The notes under the pieces are model-generated. The model worked only from the letters and a program-made list of their open reading frames with translations, was not told the DNA's origin and made no database searches. From contig UQHL01000001.1 of the NCBI GenBank assembly GCA_900540805.1, forward strand, positions 383,107 to 447,106: DNA of 64,000 nucleotides, in the 5' to 3' direction. Both the position numbers and the translations under genes were made by a program. Positions 48,970 through 57,345 of this stretch are shown here, one piece after another. The DNA is from an uncultured Eubacteriales bacterium (GTDB lineage Bacteria; Bacillota; Clostridia; Christensenellales; Borkfalkiaceae). Each line of letters begins with the position of its first letter. Position 1 is the first letter of the stretch.

Positions 48970-49025
48970 CCCCTTCCGGCGGACGGGCGCCGCCTTGCAT
49001 GCGGCCGCGCGTTCCTTATTTATAT

Positions 49026-50303
49026 TTACTTATTGCAGAAAAAATCGGTGCTCTGCGCGGCGTTCGGAATCCGCCCCACCGAGGTGTTGTCCTCGCGGCG
49101 GTCGCGCAGCTCGGGCACGGGATTGGGGGCGATCTGATAGCGATAGTCCCTTCCATGCCTGCGGATATACGCCTCTATCACTTTATGCGAGGGCACGATA
49201 TCCGTCGTCGGATTGACGATATTTTGATAGCGGAAAAAATCGGCGTTTTCGGGAAGCCGTTCGACGCGCACGTAATCCTCCCTCGCCGAGGTGAACTGCA
49301 CCGTGTTCCCCAGCACCGAACGCACATAGGAGATATTTTCGTGCAGGGAAAGCGGCTCGGGGAATTCGCCGTCGCCGATCACTTCCTGCCAGTCCTTGCC
49401 CTCGTACTTTTTCAGCAGCTCCGCAGCCTTGTGCAGGTGGGAAATCTCCATGGCGAAATTTTCCTCCCACAGCTCCTTGATATAGCGGTCTGTCTCCGTC
49501 ATATAGCACGACCAATAGAGATAGCACTCGTTGTACTCGTGCCAGAGCAGCATTTCCAGCCAGGTGGCCGTGGAATCGGTCAGGTCCTCGTATTGGGTGA
49601 CGTGCTCCTCCTCGACGAGGGCGATTTCCTCGTACAGCCGCCGCCCCATATCGGTCAGCGCAAAATTTGCCACGTTCATATAATAGTTCATCGTCTGCTG
49701 TTCCGCCGCGGTAATGGTCATCGTCGCCAGCACCGTCCTCACGTCCGCCGTCTTATAGCTGACGATTCTGCGCACGTTGTCGATCGGATAGCGGTGGTGA
49801 GAGATCGTCGGCCGTCCGGGCATAATCTCCGTGTAGCGCCCCACCAGCTTTTCCGCATAGACGCCCTGCTCGCCCTGCAAAAGGTCGGCGTACCTGTAAA
49901 GGTGGTCGAAATCCTCGAGCAAGGCAAAATCGAGCGTCTTTTTCACATAGCAGTCCTTTTCCTTGCGCGCCAGCTCCGCCGTCAGATCCACCGCCAGCTG
50001 TTCGTAGGAAATGGTGTGTTCGAGAATGGTTTCGTCGGCGGGCTTCAACAGGGAGAGCTTTTGCTGCTGCTGTTTTTCGATAAAGCGGGTCAGTGCCAGC
50101 TCGCGGCGCAGATCGTTGTCGTCGGTGTGGCGGGAAAACTGATGGGAGAACCAATTCGCTTCAAATTCCGCGCCGTTGGCCAGAATGATCCGCGTCTTGG
50201 TATAGGGATCGACCGTCCGTTTATCGTACGGCCGGGGATAGAGCTGCCGCCAGTTTTGAAGTGCCTTGTCAATGGGACAAGGTCTTTCCGAAAAAGGGTT
50301 CAT
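49026..50303 (-). CDS. Conserved ferritin-like uncharacterised protein
   Basis: 425 residues, cytosolic. Strongly conserved-looking blocks that I recall from many Clostridia: MNPFSERPCPIDKALQNW, KTRIILANGAEFEANWFSHQFSRH, ALLEDFDHLYRYADLL and EIMPGRPTISHHRYP. Helices carry diiron-type ligands: ALVEEEHVTQYEDL (E-x-x-H), LLWHEYNECYLYW, and ENFAMEISHLHKAA (E-x-x-H-x-H), consistent with a ferritin-like superfamily fold. A role in iron or oxidative chemistry is inferred only. The start is the ATG after AAGGAGTGA; a nine-residue extension lacks a site. It is preceded by a GC-rich hairpin that may end the upstream transcript. Confidence 0.82.
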   Translation of the reverse strand: MNPFSERPCPIDKALQNWRQLYPRPYDKRTVDPYTKTRIILANGAEFEANWFSHQFSRHTDDNDLRRELALTRFIEKQQQQKLSLLKPADETILEHTISYEQLAVDLTAELARKEKDCYVKKTLDFALLEDFDHLYRYADLLQGEQGVYAEKLVGRYTEIMPGRPTISHHRYPIDNVRRIVSYKTADVRTVLATMTITAAEQQTMNYYMNVANFALTDMGRRLYEEIALVEEEHVTQYEDLTDSTATWLEMLLWHEYNECYLYWSCYMTETDRYIKELWEENFAMEISHLHKAAELLKKYEGKDWQEVIGDGEFPEPLSLHENISYVRSVLGNTVQFTSAREDYVRVERLPENADFFRYQNIVNPTTDIVPSHKVIEAYIRRHGRDYRYQIAPNPVPELRDRREDNTSVGRIPNAAQSTDFFCNK

Positions 50304-50350
50304 ATCGTCACTCCTTGCAAAATATTCCATTTACAGTTATATGCAAAGCC

Positions 50351-50374
50351 GCGCGGAGGGTGTGCCCTCCGCGC
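50351..50374. repeat. Strong GC hairpin between the APH-type gene and the ferritin-like gene
   Basis: Perfect 10-bp arms GCGCGGAGGG and CCCTCCGCGC around TGTG. The minus-strand tail has few T, so it is a weak terminator or a leader hairpin of the next gene. Confidence 0.6.
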
Positions 50375-50398
50375 GGGACGATCGTTCGTTTTATTTTT

Positions 50399-51154
50399 TT
50401 ACTGCCAGTCCGCCACTTCCACCCACTTTCTCAAAAACGCTTTTTCCTCCTCCGTGCTCTTTGCCGTCTGCGTCGCGGCCACGATGGGCAGAATCCTCTC
50501 CACATAGCTTCTCGCCGTGCCCGTCTTTTCGCAGTAAAGCGACATATACGTTTCGGCGCGCTCGTCCGCGCCGCAGAGGCGGAAAATGAGATAGGTGCGC
50601 GCGGCGTCCGCCGCGGCGTTTCCCTGCGTCGCGTGCGCCCAATCCAGAATATAGGGCGTTCCGTCCGCCGTGAGAATGACGTTGCTCGGCCGAAAATCCC
50701 CGTGGCAGAGCTTATAGTGCCGCGGCAGCCCGTCCAGACGGGCGAGCAGATCGTATTTCACCGACTCGGAGTATTCGGAGGCGGAAATCTTCTCCCGCAT
50801 TTTGTCCTTGAGCCGCGGCAAAAGGGGCACCCGCTGGCCGCTCACTTCCTTTTGAAGCTCCGAAAGCAGATCGAGATACTCTCTTTCGCGCTTCGGATAC
50901 TTTTTCATGAGCGCCGCCAGCGTTTCCCCCTCGATATACTCCATGACGATCGCCCACCTTCCCTCCGCCGTCGTGACGGCCTCGATCCGCGGGATATGCA
51001 GAGCGGTCCCCTCCACGCGCGCCTGATTGAGCGCCTCGTTGAGAATATTTTCCTTCGGGTAGCTCTCGTCGAACAGCTTTATAAGCTTGCCGCCGTCCCG
51101 ATAAAACACCTTGTCCTTTTTGCGGTAAATTTCCGTTGCCGTTTTCAAATTCAT
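50399..51154 (-). CDS. Aminoglycoside phosphotransferase (APH)-family kinase
   Basis: A 251-residue small-molecule kinase of the APH/choline-kinase fold. Visible motifs are the hinge EYIEGETLAALMKK, the catalytic loop LCHGDFRPSNVILTADG (HGD...N, Brenner motif) and the metal-binding YILDWAHATQGNAAADAART. The substrate is unknown; many such genes are not resistance determinants. The start follows GGGAGG; an eight-residue extension is less likely. It follows the PHP gene by 65 bp on the same strand. Confidence 0.87.
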   Translation of the reverse strand: MNLKTATEIYRKKDKVFYRDGGKLIKLFDESYPKENILNEALNQARVEGTALHIPRIEAVTTAEGRWAIVMEYIEGETLAALMKKYPKREREYLDLLSELQKEVSGQRVPLLPRLKDKMREKISASEYSESVKYDLLARLDGLPRHYKLCHGDFRPSNVILTADGTPYILDWAHATQGNAAADAARTYLIFRLCGADERAETYMSLYCEKTGTARSYVERILPIVAATQTAKSTEEEKAFLRKWVEVADWQ

Positions 51155-51219
51155 CGTCGTTCCTCCCTTTGCGCACACATTATAGCATGTTTTTTTTGAT
51201 TTTTCAATAGCCTTTTCTA

Positions 51220-51912
51220 TTATTTTCGGATTTTTCGGACATATTTATTCTCTGTCTCGAGGATTTCTCCCTTTCCTTGGCGAAGAAAGCGGATCAGCTC
51301 CTGCTCCGAGGTCAGCCTTTCCTCAAAGGCCATGCCCGAAAGCACCCTCTGGTCGGCGCGGTGGAGATCGGAGCCGCCGATTTCGATTTTTCCATATTCC
51401 CGCGCGTAAAATTTGCCGAGTCGGTTACAGAGGGGCGTGCGGTTGGCGTTGAACACCTCTACGCCCTCCGCGTTGGGATACAGGCGGATATGATCGATAT
51501 AAAAATCCTCGCGGAAGGGATGCGCCTGCACGGCGAGCGCGCCGTTGTCGCGGCAAAAATCGCAAAATTCGCGCATGCTCATCTGCATGATCTGCGGCAG
51601 AGCTTTCAGCTTCTCCTTGTCCCAGCCGTAACAGAGCACGTCCGTACCGAGATAGGAATACTCGAATCCGAAAAACACCCGTAGCCGCTCCCCTGCCGCC
51701 GCCTTTACCTCCTCGTAGCCCCTGCAAAAGGCCTCTATTTCTTCCTCGTAAGGCAGACGCCTGTCCACCGTGGTGTTGCCGTTCAAAAAATGGTCGGTGA
51801 CGAAAATTCCGTCGTAGCCGTTTTCGAGATACAGCTCCACAAGCTCCTCCGCGCCCATGCGGCTGCACGCGCTGACCTTCGCGGTGTGACAATGCAATTC
51901 GTATTTATACAT
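51220..51912 (-). CDS. PHP-domain phosphoesterase
   Basis: 230 residues. PHP motifs I-IV are visible: YELHCHTAKVSACSRM (HxH), GYDGIFVTDHF (DH), AVQAHPFRED (AHP) and IGGSDLHRADQ (SDLH). These bind two or three metals and hydrolyse phosphoesters, as in histidinol phosphatases and nucleotidases. The substrate cannot be told. It lies 24 bp downstream of mntP and may share its riboswitch-controlled transcript. AAGGAG lies upstream of the start. Confidence 0.9.
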   Translation of the reverse strand: MYKYELHCHTAKVSACSRMGAEELVELYLENGYDGIFVTDHFLNGNTTVDRRLPYEEEIEAFCRGYEEVKAAAGERLRVFFGFEYSYLGTDVLCYGWDKEKLKALPQIMQMSMREFCDFCRDNGALAVQAHPFREDFYIDHIRLYPNAEGVEVFNANRTPLCNRLGKFYAREYGKIEIGGSDLHRADQRVLSGMAFEERLTSEQELIRFLRQGKGEILETENKYVRKIRK

Positions 51913-51936
51913 CTCTTTCTCCTTTGCGGGTATTTT

Positions 51937-52548
51937 TTATAATATTCCTTCCAGCAGAAGTTTTACGCCGATTCCTACGAGGACGATTCCGCCGATCAGT
52001 TCCGCTCTGTCCGCCAGCTTGTCGCCGATCAGCTTTCCTATGTAAACCGCGGGCACGACCAGCGCAAACGTCACCGCGCCGATGATAAACACCGCCCAGC
52101 CGACGGGCGGAAACAGCCCCTCCACGGAAAGCTCCGCCATCTGCAGGGTAACGCCGATCGCCAGGGCGTCGATAGAGGTCGCCACCGCCTGAAGGGCAAG
52201 CCTTCCCGAGGACAACTCGGACGAGAGCGGTTCGGGCGCTTCCCCGCGCTTTTTCGAGCGCATTTCCCGCACGCAGTCGAAAATCATTTTGCCCCCGAGC
52301 AGCGCCAACAAAACGAAGGATACCCAGGAGGAGGCTTTCTGAAAGGAGGAGAGAAAGGCGCCCGCGACCAGCTTCGTGACAAAATACCCGACGAGGGGCA
52401 TCGCGGCCTGAAAAAGCCCGAAAAACGCGGCGATGAGCAACGCCTTTTTAATCGGCATTTTCGGATCGGCCATGCCGTCCGTCATCCCCACCGCCGTCGC
52501 GTCCATCGACACGGCCACGGCCAGGAGCAGTATATCGAAAATATCCAT
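51937..52548 (-). CDS. mntP: Manganese efflux pump MntP
   Basis: A 203-residue membrane protein of six predicted helices that exports Mn2+. The two related halves begin LLLAVAVSMDATAVGMTDGM and LALQAVATSIDALAIGVTLQM, each with the conserved small-Asp-Ala motif of MntP. It is preceded by a yybP-ykoY manganese riboswitch with a terminator, so it should be made only when Mn2+ is high. The PHP gene follows closely. Confidence 0.95.
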   Translation of the reverse strand: MDIFDILLLAVAVSMDATAVGMTDGMADPKMPIKKALLIAAFFGLFQAAMPLVGYFVTKLVAGAFLSSFQKASSWVSFVLLALLGGKMIFDCVREMRSKKRGEAPEPLSSELSSGRLALQAVATSIDALAIGVTLQMAELSVEGLFPPVGWAVFIIGAVTFALVVPAVYIGKLIGDKLADRAELIGGIVLVGIGVKLLLEGIL

Positions 52549-52579
52549 ATCCTTTCACCTCGTCGGTAAGAATTTTTCG

Positions 52580-52712
52580 AAAAAAGAAAACGAGCCCTAT
52601 GCGCAGTCGCCTTCGTCTCGCATAAGTCTCGCCGTTTCATGTCAAACCTGGAAAAGCAATCTTCCATTATGTAGATTTGACAGCTCCTTCAAAGAGCCGT
52701 GCTACTCCCTTA
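52580..52712 (-). promoter_or_regulatory. yybP-ykoY manganese riboswitch with transcription terminator
   Basis: On the minus strand the leader starts at once with AAGGGAGTAGCAC and later has CGGCGAGACTTATGCG, the two conserved parts of the yybP-ykoY aptamer. The second part also forms the left arm (52619-52631) of a long hairpin whose right arm is CGCATAGGGCTCG (52591-52603), followed by TTTTCTTTTTT. Aptamer folding with Mn2+ should therefore prevent termination and switch on mntP, matching the known mechanism and gene. Confidence 0.88.
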
Positions 52713-52720
52713 TTTTCTTT

Positions 52721-52749
52721 ATTTTAACATAAACCGCTTTACTTGTCAA
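52721..52749 (-). promoter_or_regulatory. mntP: mntP riboswitch promoter
   Basis: TTGACA, 17 bp, TAAAAT with extended TGT on the minus strand. It ends a few bases before the aptamer. It interlocks with the divergent promoter of the methyltransferase gene. Confidence 0.8.
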
Positions 52750-52766
52750 CGGTTCTGTGCTATAAT
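52738..52766 (+). promoter_or_regulatory. Promoter of the RlmI-like methyltransferase gene
   Basis: TTTACT, 17 bp, TATAAT with extended TGC. Its -35 abuts the -35 of the mntP promoter, so the two polymerases should exclude each other. Confidence 0.75.
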
Positions 52767-52806
52767 TCCCTTAACGATTTTCAGAAAAACGGGAGAAACT
52801 GCGGCG

Positions 52807-53973
52807 ATGCCTTATACGATCTGGCTCAAAAAAAACGAAGAAAAGCGGCTGCTTTCGGGACACGGTTGGGTATATGCCAACGAAGCGGCAAAAATCGAAG
52901 GCAAGGACAAAAACGGTTCCCTCGCCCTCGTGCGCGCCGCCGACGGGCGGTTTATCGGCAAAGGGTATATCAACCACGCCTCCAAAATACTAGTGCGTAT
53001 TTTTATCCGCGGCGGCGAGGAGGACAGCGAAGAGCTCTACGAACGGCGCATCCGCGCCGCGTGGGAATACAGAAAAAAGCTCGGGTACGAAAACTGCTGC
53101 CGCGTCGTGTTCGGCGAAGCGGACGACCTGCCCGCCCTCATTGTGGATAAGTACGCGGATATCCTCGTCGTGCAATGCCTTTCCTTGGGGATTCACCAGC
53201 GCAAGGAGACGATCTGCCGCGTTTTGGAAAAAATCTTTTCCCCGCGCGGGATCTACGAGCGTTCGGACGCCGCCGTGCGCGCAAAGGAGGGCCTGCCCCT
53301 CGAAAAGGGCGTGCTTTTCGGCGAGGTGCCCGACGAAGTAATCATAGAGGAAAACGGGCTGAAAATGTCCGTCGATGTAAAAAACGGGCAAAAGACGGGT
53401 TATTTTCTCGACCAAAAGGAAAACCGTTTCGCCGTGCGCCGATACGCAAAGGGCGGAACAGTGCTCGATTGCTTTTGCAACAGCGGCGGTTTTTCCCTCA
53501 ACGCGGCGCTGACCGCCGACCGCGTGATTGCCGCGGATATTTCCCCGCTCGCCCTCGAAAACGTGGAGAAAAACGCGCGGCTGAACGGTTTGACAAATAT
53601 CAAAACGCAATGCGGGGACGTGTTCGAGCTTCTGCGCTCCTATAAGGCGGCGGGAGAAAAATTTTCCTTGGTGGTGCTCGATCCGCCCGCGTTCTGCAAG
53701 AGCGCCAACGAGGTAAAGGACGCCTACCGCGGCTATAAGGACATCAATCTCCTCGGCATGAAGCTGACGGAAAGCGGCGGATTTTTAATCACCTGTTCCT
53801 GTTCCCATTACATGACCTTCCCCCTCTTTGAAAAAATGCTGGCCGAGGCCGCGAAGGAAAGCGGGCGGCGGGTGAGAACCGTGGAAATCCGCACGCAGGC
53901 GCCCGATCACCCTGCGCTTTTGAACGAAGAAGAAACGCAGTATCTCAAGTGCTTCGTTTTGCAAGTGCTGTGA
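52807..53973 (+). CDS. rlmI: RlmI-like 23S rRNA (cytosine-C5) methyltransferase
   Basis: A 388-residue SAM-dependent methyltransferase. An N-terminal PUA domain (residues 1-80: IWLKKNEEKRLLSGHGWVYANE, FIGKGYINHASKILVRI) is followed by the RlmI linker (GEADDLPALIVDKYAD) and a Rossmann domain with motif I VLDCFCNSGGFSLNAAL and motif IV VVLDPPAFCKS. E. coli RlmI makes m5C1962. The start is the ATG after GGGAGA; an upstream in-frame extension covers the promoter and is not coding. The gene is monocistronic. RlmI is the best match, but another PUA-type rRNA methyltransferase is possible. Confidence 0.9.
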   Translation: MPYTIWLKKNEEKRLLSGHGWVYANEAAKIEGKDKNGSLALVRAADGRFIGKGYINHASKILVRIFIRGGEEDSEELYERRIRAAWEYRKKLGYENCCRVVFGEADDLPALIVDKYADILVVQCLSLGIHQRKETICRVLEKIFSPRGIYERSDAAVRAKEGLPLEKGVLFGEVPDEVIIEENGLKMSVDVKNGQKTGYFLDQKENRFAVRRYAKGGTVLDCFCNSGGFSLNAALTADRVIAADISPLALENVEKNARLNGLTNIKTQCGDVFELLRSYKAAGEKFSLVVLDPPAFCKSANEVKDAYRGYKDINLLGMKLTESGGFLITCSCSHYMTFPLFEKMLAEAAKESGRRVRTVEIRTQAPDHPALLNEEETQYLKCFVLQVL

Positions 53974-54052
53974 ATTTTTCTCGTTTTTTTTCACGTTTTT
54001 GCCACCGTATGCAAAAATGGAATGCATATTCTGATTATTTTCAAAAAAACAC

Positions 54053-54081
54053 TTTACAACAAAAAGAGAAAATGCTATAAT
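54053..54081 (+). promoter_or_regulatory. Promoter of the cpsC-cpsD pair
   Basis: TTTACA, 17 bp, TATAAT with extended TGC. A leader of about 130 nt follows and contains GC-rich complementary blocks. Confidence 0.8.
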
Positions 54082-54214
54082 GTTCGGGTAACGGCATGCA
54101 GAAAAAGTCGGAAACCGTCGGAAGCGTATCCCGAGAGAAGGTACCTCCCCTACGGCCGACAAAAACGGACAAACCGAATGCCTTGTAAAAATATATTGCG
54201 TTAAGGAGAAAAAT

Positions 54215-55057
54215 ATGCAAGAAGAAATGCAGACCGAAGACGAAATCAGTCTGTCCGATATTTTTCGGGCTCTTTGGTCAAAAATATGGATCATCATCGC
54301 TTCGCTGCTTGCGGGCGTGATTTTAGGCGGAGTTTTCGGCTTCGTCAAATACCACGACGTCCATTATTACGGCGCCGACGTGGAATATTATGTGTCTTCC
54401 ACCGGTAACGACAGTTCCTCCACTATTGATCCCGAGGGAATAAAAATTTATCAGTCCTATCAGGAAAATATTCTTAAACAGATACAGATACAACTCTCTT
54501 CCGAGCGCTTTACCCGAATTCTGTTAAAAGAACTTTCCGAAACGGAAGGAATCGAATTTGACAGCGATGATATCGAGATGCAAAAAAAATACGACAAGTT
54601 GCTGAAAACAGTCAACGATTCTCTTTCCTATTCTTACGAAGCGGGCGTCAATGTCATCAGGGTACGGGTTTCCGTCCTCAACGATCCCAAGCTGGCGGAA
54701 CATCTTTTGAACAGAGTTACAGCCGAAGTTCCTGATTTCGTCGTAGATCTGCTCGGCACCAGCCAATTCGGAGCCACGCAATGCACGCCGATGAATTTCC
54801 CCCGAAACGACCTTCTCAACGAAGGACAGACCACAAAGGAAATGATTAAATTCGGGCTGATTATCGGGCTTGTCGCCGCGATCGTCGCCTGTGTAGCCGT
54901 AGTCGTCACCGACAGAACGGATACGCGGCTCCGCGATTACGAGGATATTCCCCGTAAATTCAACCTGCCTGTATTGGGCGTCGTCCCCCGCATTGAAACG
55001 CTTGTACAAGAGGACAAAACCAACAACAAAAACATCAGAAAGGGGGCGGAAAAATGA
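54215..55057 (+). CDS. cpsC: Wzz/CpsC-type capsular polysaccharide co-polymerase
   Basis: A 280-residue membrane protein with two spans (about 24-45 and 213-232) enclosing an extracytoplasmic helical domain. The N-terminus EISLSDIFRALWSKIWIIIASLLAG is the Wzz motif, and the C-terminal cytoplasmic part (RDYEDIPRKFNLPVLGVVPRIE) is the usual CpsC segment that activates the partner kinase. Such proteins set polysaccharide chain length. It overlaps cpsD by an ATGA. AAGGAG precedes the ATG. No glycosyltransferase or polymerase genes are in the neighbourhood. Confidence 0.92.
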   Translation: MQEEMQTEDEISLSDIFRALWSKIWIIIASLLAGVILGGVFGFVKYHDVHYYGADVEYYVSSTGNDSSSTIDPEGIKIYQSYQENILKQIQIQLSSERFTRILLKELSETEGIEFDSDDIEMQKKYDKLLKTVNDSLSYSYEAGVNVIRVRVSVLNDPKLAEHLLNRVTAEVPDFVVDLLGTSQFGATQCTPMNFPRNDLLNEGQTTKEMIKFGLIIGLVAAIVACVAVVVTDRTDTRLRDYEDIPRKFNLPVLGVVPRIETLVQEDKTNNKNIRKGAEK

Positions 55058-55905
55058 AATCTATTTCCAACTTTTTCGCTAATCTTCGCCGCAAAAAGCA
55101 ACAGAAACAGTATGCGGAAGCGCATCGTGACACTATCCGCAGCACCTACCTTTTAGACAAGACCACTCCCTTTGCCGTAAGGGAAGCTTTCCGCAACCTC
55201 AAGGCGTCTATTTCCGTAGCGATCCCAAAAAAAGAGGAAAAAGGCATCAGCCTTTTATGCACCTCCACTTTCCCCGAAGAGGGAAAAACCACCGTCACGG
55301 TCAACCTCGCATTGATGTTTGCCATGTCTAAAGTGAAAGTAGTGCTGCTCGACGCCGATATCAGAAAGGGCCGCGTTTCCAAATATTTCGGCGATCCTCA
55401 TAAACCCGGCCTCAGCGATTATTTGTCGGGTCAGGCAAAATTCGAGGATATCCTTCATCAATCTAAGGAACACGAAAACCTGTATATTATTTATCAGGGC
55501 ACCGCTTCCCCCCGCCCCTACGAGCTGCTGGAGAGCGAAGCCATGCGGGAATTTTCGGAAAAGCTGAAAAAGGAATTCGACTATATCATCTACGATACGC
55601 CGCCCATTCAGCTGGTTTCCGACGCGCTGGCGCTCATTCCCTTTACGGACGGGGCTCTTTTGGTGGCCCGCCACATGAAGACGTATGGCAACGACATCAA
55701 GGCATCCCTCGATACATTGAAATTTGCCAAAGCCAATATTCTCGGTATCGTCGTCAACGACTATTTCGTCAATCCGAAAAAAATGAAGGGGAGCTCTAAA
55801 AAATATTATTACTCCCACTACTCCTATGGCGAGAGCGATCCTGAAAAAACGGGATTTTCAGATAAATCTCAAAAAATAGCCCCCCCCCCGCACTTTTCTA
55901 GATAA
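55054..55905 (+). CDS. cpsD: CpsD/CapB-type bacterial tyrosine kinase
   Basis: A 283-residue BY-kinase, autophosphorylated on tyrosine and controlling polysaccharide synthesis with CpsC. It shows Walker A FPEEGKTT (73-80), Walker A' VVLLDADIRKG (97-106), Walker B-like YIIYDTPP, and a C-terminal tyrosine cluster YYYSHYSYG (251-259), the usual phosphorylation site. It starts within the cpsC stop codon. The last codons include a run of ten C, producing IAPPPHFSR; an indel there would change only the last few residues. Confidence 0.92.
   Translation: MKSISNFFANLRRKKQQKQYAEAHRDTIRSTYLLDKTTPFAVREAFRNLKASISVAIPKKEEKGISLLCTSTFPEEGKTTVTVNLALMFAMSKVKVVLLDADIRKGRVSKYFGDPHKPGLSDYLSGQAKFEDILHQSKEHENLYIIYQGTASPRPYELLESEAMREFSEKLKKEFDYIIYDTPPIQLVSDALALIPFTDGALLVARHMKTYGNDIKASLDTLKFAKANILGIVVNDYFVNPKKMKGSSKKYYYSHYSYGESDPEKTGFSDKSQKIAPPPHFSR
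55880..55889. repeat. Poly-C tract (C10) near the end of cpsD
   Basis: Ten consecutive C (plus strand). It could vary in length by slippage; each of the three frames soon meets a stop, so only the last residues differ. Confidence 0.9.
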
Positions 55906-55940
55906 TTGAACAGACGGGGGTCTCCTACCCCGCGACGAAA

Positions 55941-55976
55941 AACCGTCCCGCATACTTTGCGGGACGGTTGTTTTTT
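55941..55976. terminator. Bidirectional terminator between cpsD and the anti-sigma gene
   Basis: A 12-bp perfect stem (AACCGTCCCGCA) with a five-base loop, TTTTTT on the plus strand. Confidence 0.88.
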
Positions 55977-55980
55977 ATTT

Positions 55981-57345
55981 TTAATCGTCGAGATCGTGCT
56001 CGCGTTCCTCGTTCCACGCCCTCTTGAAATCGTACCAGGAGGCGGCAAACTCCTCCTCCTTTTCTTCCTGCCACTTTTCGTAATCGAAGTCCTCGTCTCC
56101 GCCCCCCGAATTTCCGAATTTATCCAGCCGTGCCGAATTTTTTTCGTCTGCGGAAGCAGTGAGCAGCTTCAGCTCCTTCAGCGCCTCCTCCAAGATTTGA
56201 TACAAGCCTTCAATACGGGCGTAAACGTCGCCGAGAAGCCCGATCAGCAGTTCGTCCGTCTCCCCTGCTTTCATGTCCGAAATCGCCTTCAGAAGCTTAT
56301 TTACAAGCTTTTGACATTCCCCTTTATTTTTTGCGTCCTCTATTTCGTCCGCGTAAGACTCCAGCTCCTCGATTTGCTTTTCGTACCTTTCCTGTTTTTT
56401 CTCGTCGTCCTCGTTTTCCGAATCTTCGTAAAGCCGCTCGATACAGTCCTCCAGTTCCTCGATCATCTCGCCGACCGACTCGGCAAGCGCCTCGAAGAGC
56501 TCCTCTTCCATTTCGCTCGTCTGCGTCTCCAGCTCCACGATTTCTTCCTCTTTCAGTTCTTCTTGTTTTTCCGAGATAAAGGAATAGAGGTCGCGGACGG
56601 GGATATTTTTGTATTCTTCCTCCGCGAGTTTGCCGCCGAGCGCGAGATACGTCTGAATCAAGGCGTACTTCTGCGCGTCTATGCCGTATTTTGCAGCCTC
56701 GCGCTCCAAGTCGGGATTATCCACGCCCGTGATGACGACGCCGCGGATTTTGTTGGAGGAAAATTCCTCGGAAAGCAGTTTCTTCATCTCCAAGGTCATT
56801 TTTTCGTCCTTGCCGCCCTCGGACAGAGAGGCCGACACCAACACCGCGTTATTCTCCCGCGAAGCGGAAAAATATCCCAGCTTCACGCAGCGATCAAACA
56901 AAATTTCCGCGGCTTCCTCATAATTTTTACCCGCCAGCTCCGTGCCGTAGAGCAACACTTCCCCGTCCTCGTTCAGCCCTCTCGCGGACTTGACGCGCCC
57001 CTTTTTATCGTAGGAAACTTCGACGGAAGGATTGATGTCGAACAGGAAATATCCGTCGGATAAGGGACGTATGCGCTCTGTACGGTTGGAAAGCCCCAAG
57101 ATCAAAGCGATCAAAACGCACGAGAGGAACAACACCGACGCCGTCAGCCACGCCACAGCGCGTACCGTTTTTCTCCCGCCGCCCGTACTGCCGCCGTCTG
57201 CGGTAGCGAGCGCGAATTCGGGAACGGGCTCCTTCGCGGCCTCGAAGTCGGAAATCGCGCATTTTTTGCGAAGCGCGTCAAAATCGGAGGGCGCAGAGTC
57301 GTCGAGATCTTTTTTCAGTTGTCTTTCGATATCCGATTTTTTCAT
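55981..57345 (-). CDS. RsgI-like membrane anti-sigma factor
   Basis: A 454-residue protein with a short cytoplasmic N-terminus (1-60), one membrane span (61-85) and an extracytoplasmic part. Residues 97-150 (DGYFLFDINPSVEVSYDKKG...LNEDGEVLL) match the conserved periplasmic domain of RsgI anti-sigma factors, including the Asn-Pro pair (105-106). Such domains are reported to cleave themselves at Asn-Pro. A long Glu-rich coiled coil (about 220-310) and an acidic C-terminus follow. Its start overlaps the sigma gene stop (ATGA), the usual sigma/anti-sigma pairing. It should hold the sigma factor at the membrane until an envelope signal. No carbohydrate-binding module is visible. Confidence 0.88.
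   Translation of the reverse strand: MKKSDIERQLKKDLDDSAPSDFDALRKKCAISDFEAAKEPVPEFALATADGGSTGGGRKTVRAVAWLTASVLFLSCVLIALILGLSNRTERIRPLSDGYFLFDINPSVEVSYDKKGRVKSARGLNEDGEVLLYGTELAGKNYEEAAEILFDRCVKLGYFSASRENNAVLVSASLSEGGKDEKMTLEMKKLLSEEFSSNKIRGVVITGVDNPDLEREAAKYGIDAQKYALIQTYLALGGKLAEEEYKNIPVRDLYSFISEKQEELKEEEIVELETQTSEMEEELFEALAESVGEMIEELEDCIERLYEDSENEDDEKKQERYEKQIEELESYADEIEDAKNKGECQKLVNKLLKAISDMKAGETDELLIGLLGDVYARIEGLYQILEEALKELKLLTASADEKNSARLDKFGNSGGGDEDFDYEKWQEEKEEEFAASWYDFKRAWNEEREHDLDD

Noticed and set aside
48259..49137. 292-codon plus-strand frame opposite rplM and its leader
   Set aside because: It covers rplM antisense and the rplM promoter; the product is Phe/Arg-rich noise.
48999..50507. 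502-codon frame antisense to the ferritin-like gene
   Set aside because: Opposes a protein with strongly conserved blocks; no ribosome binding site.
50399..51154. Antibiotic-resistance aminoglycoside kinase
   Set aside because: The fold motifs are present, but APH-type kinases have many substrates and nothing links this one to resistance.
55906..57063. 385-codon frame antisense to the anti-sigma gene
   Set aside because: Complement of Glu-rich coiled coil; starts at the terminator of cpsD and has no plausible family.
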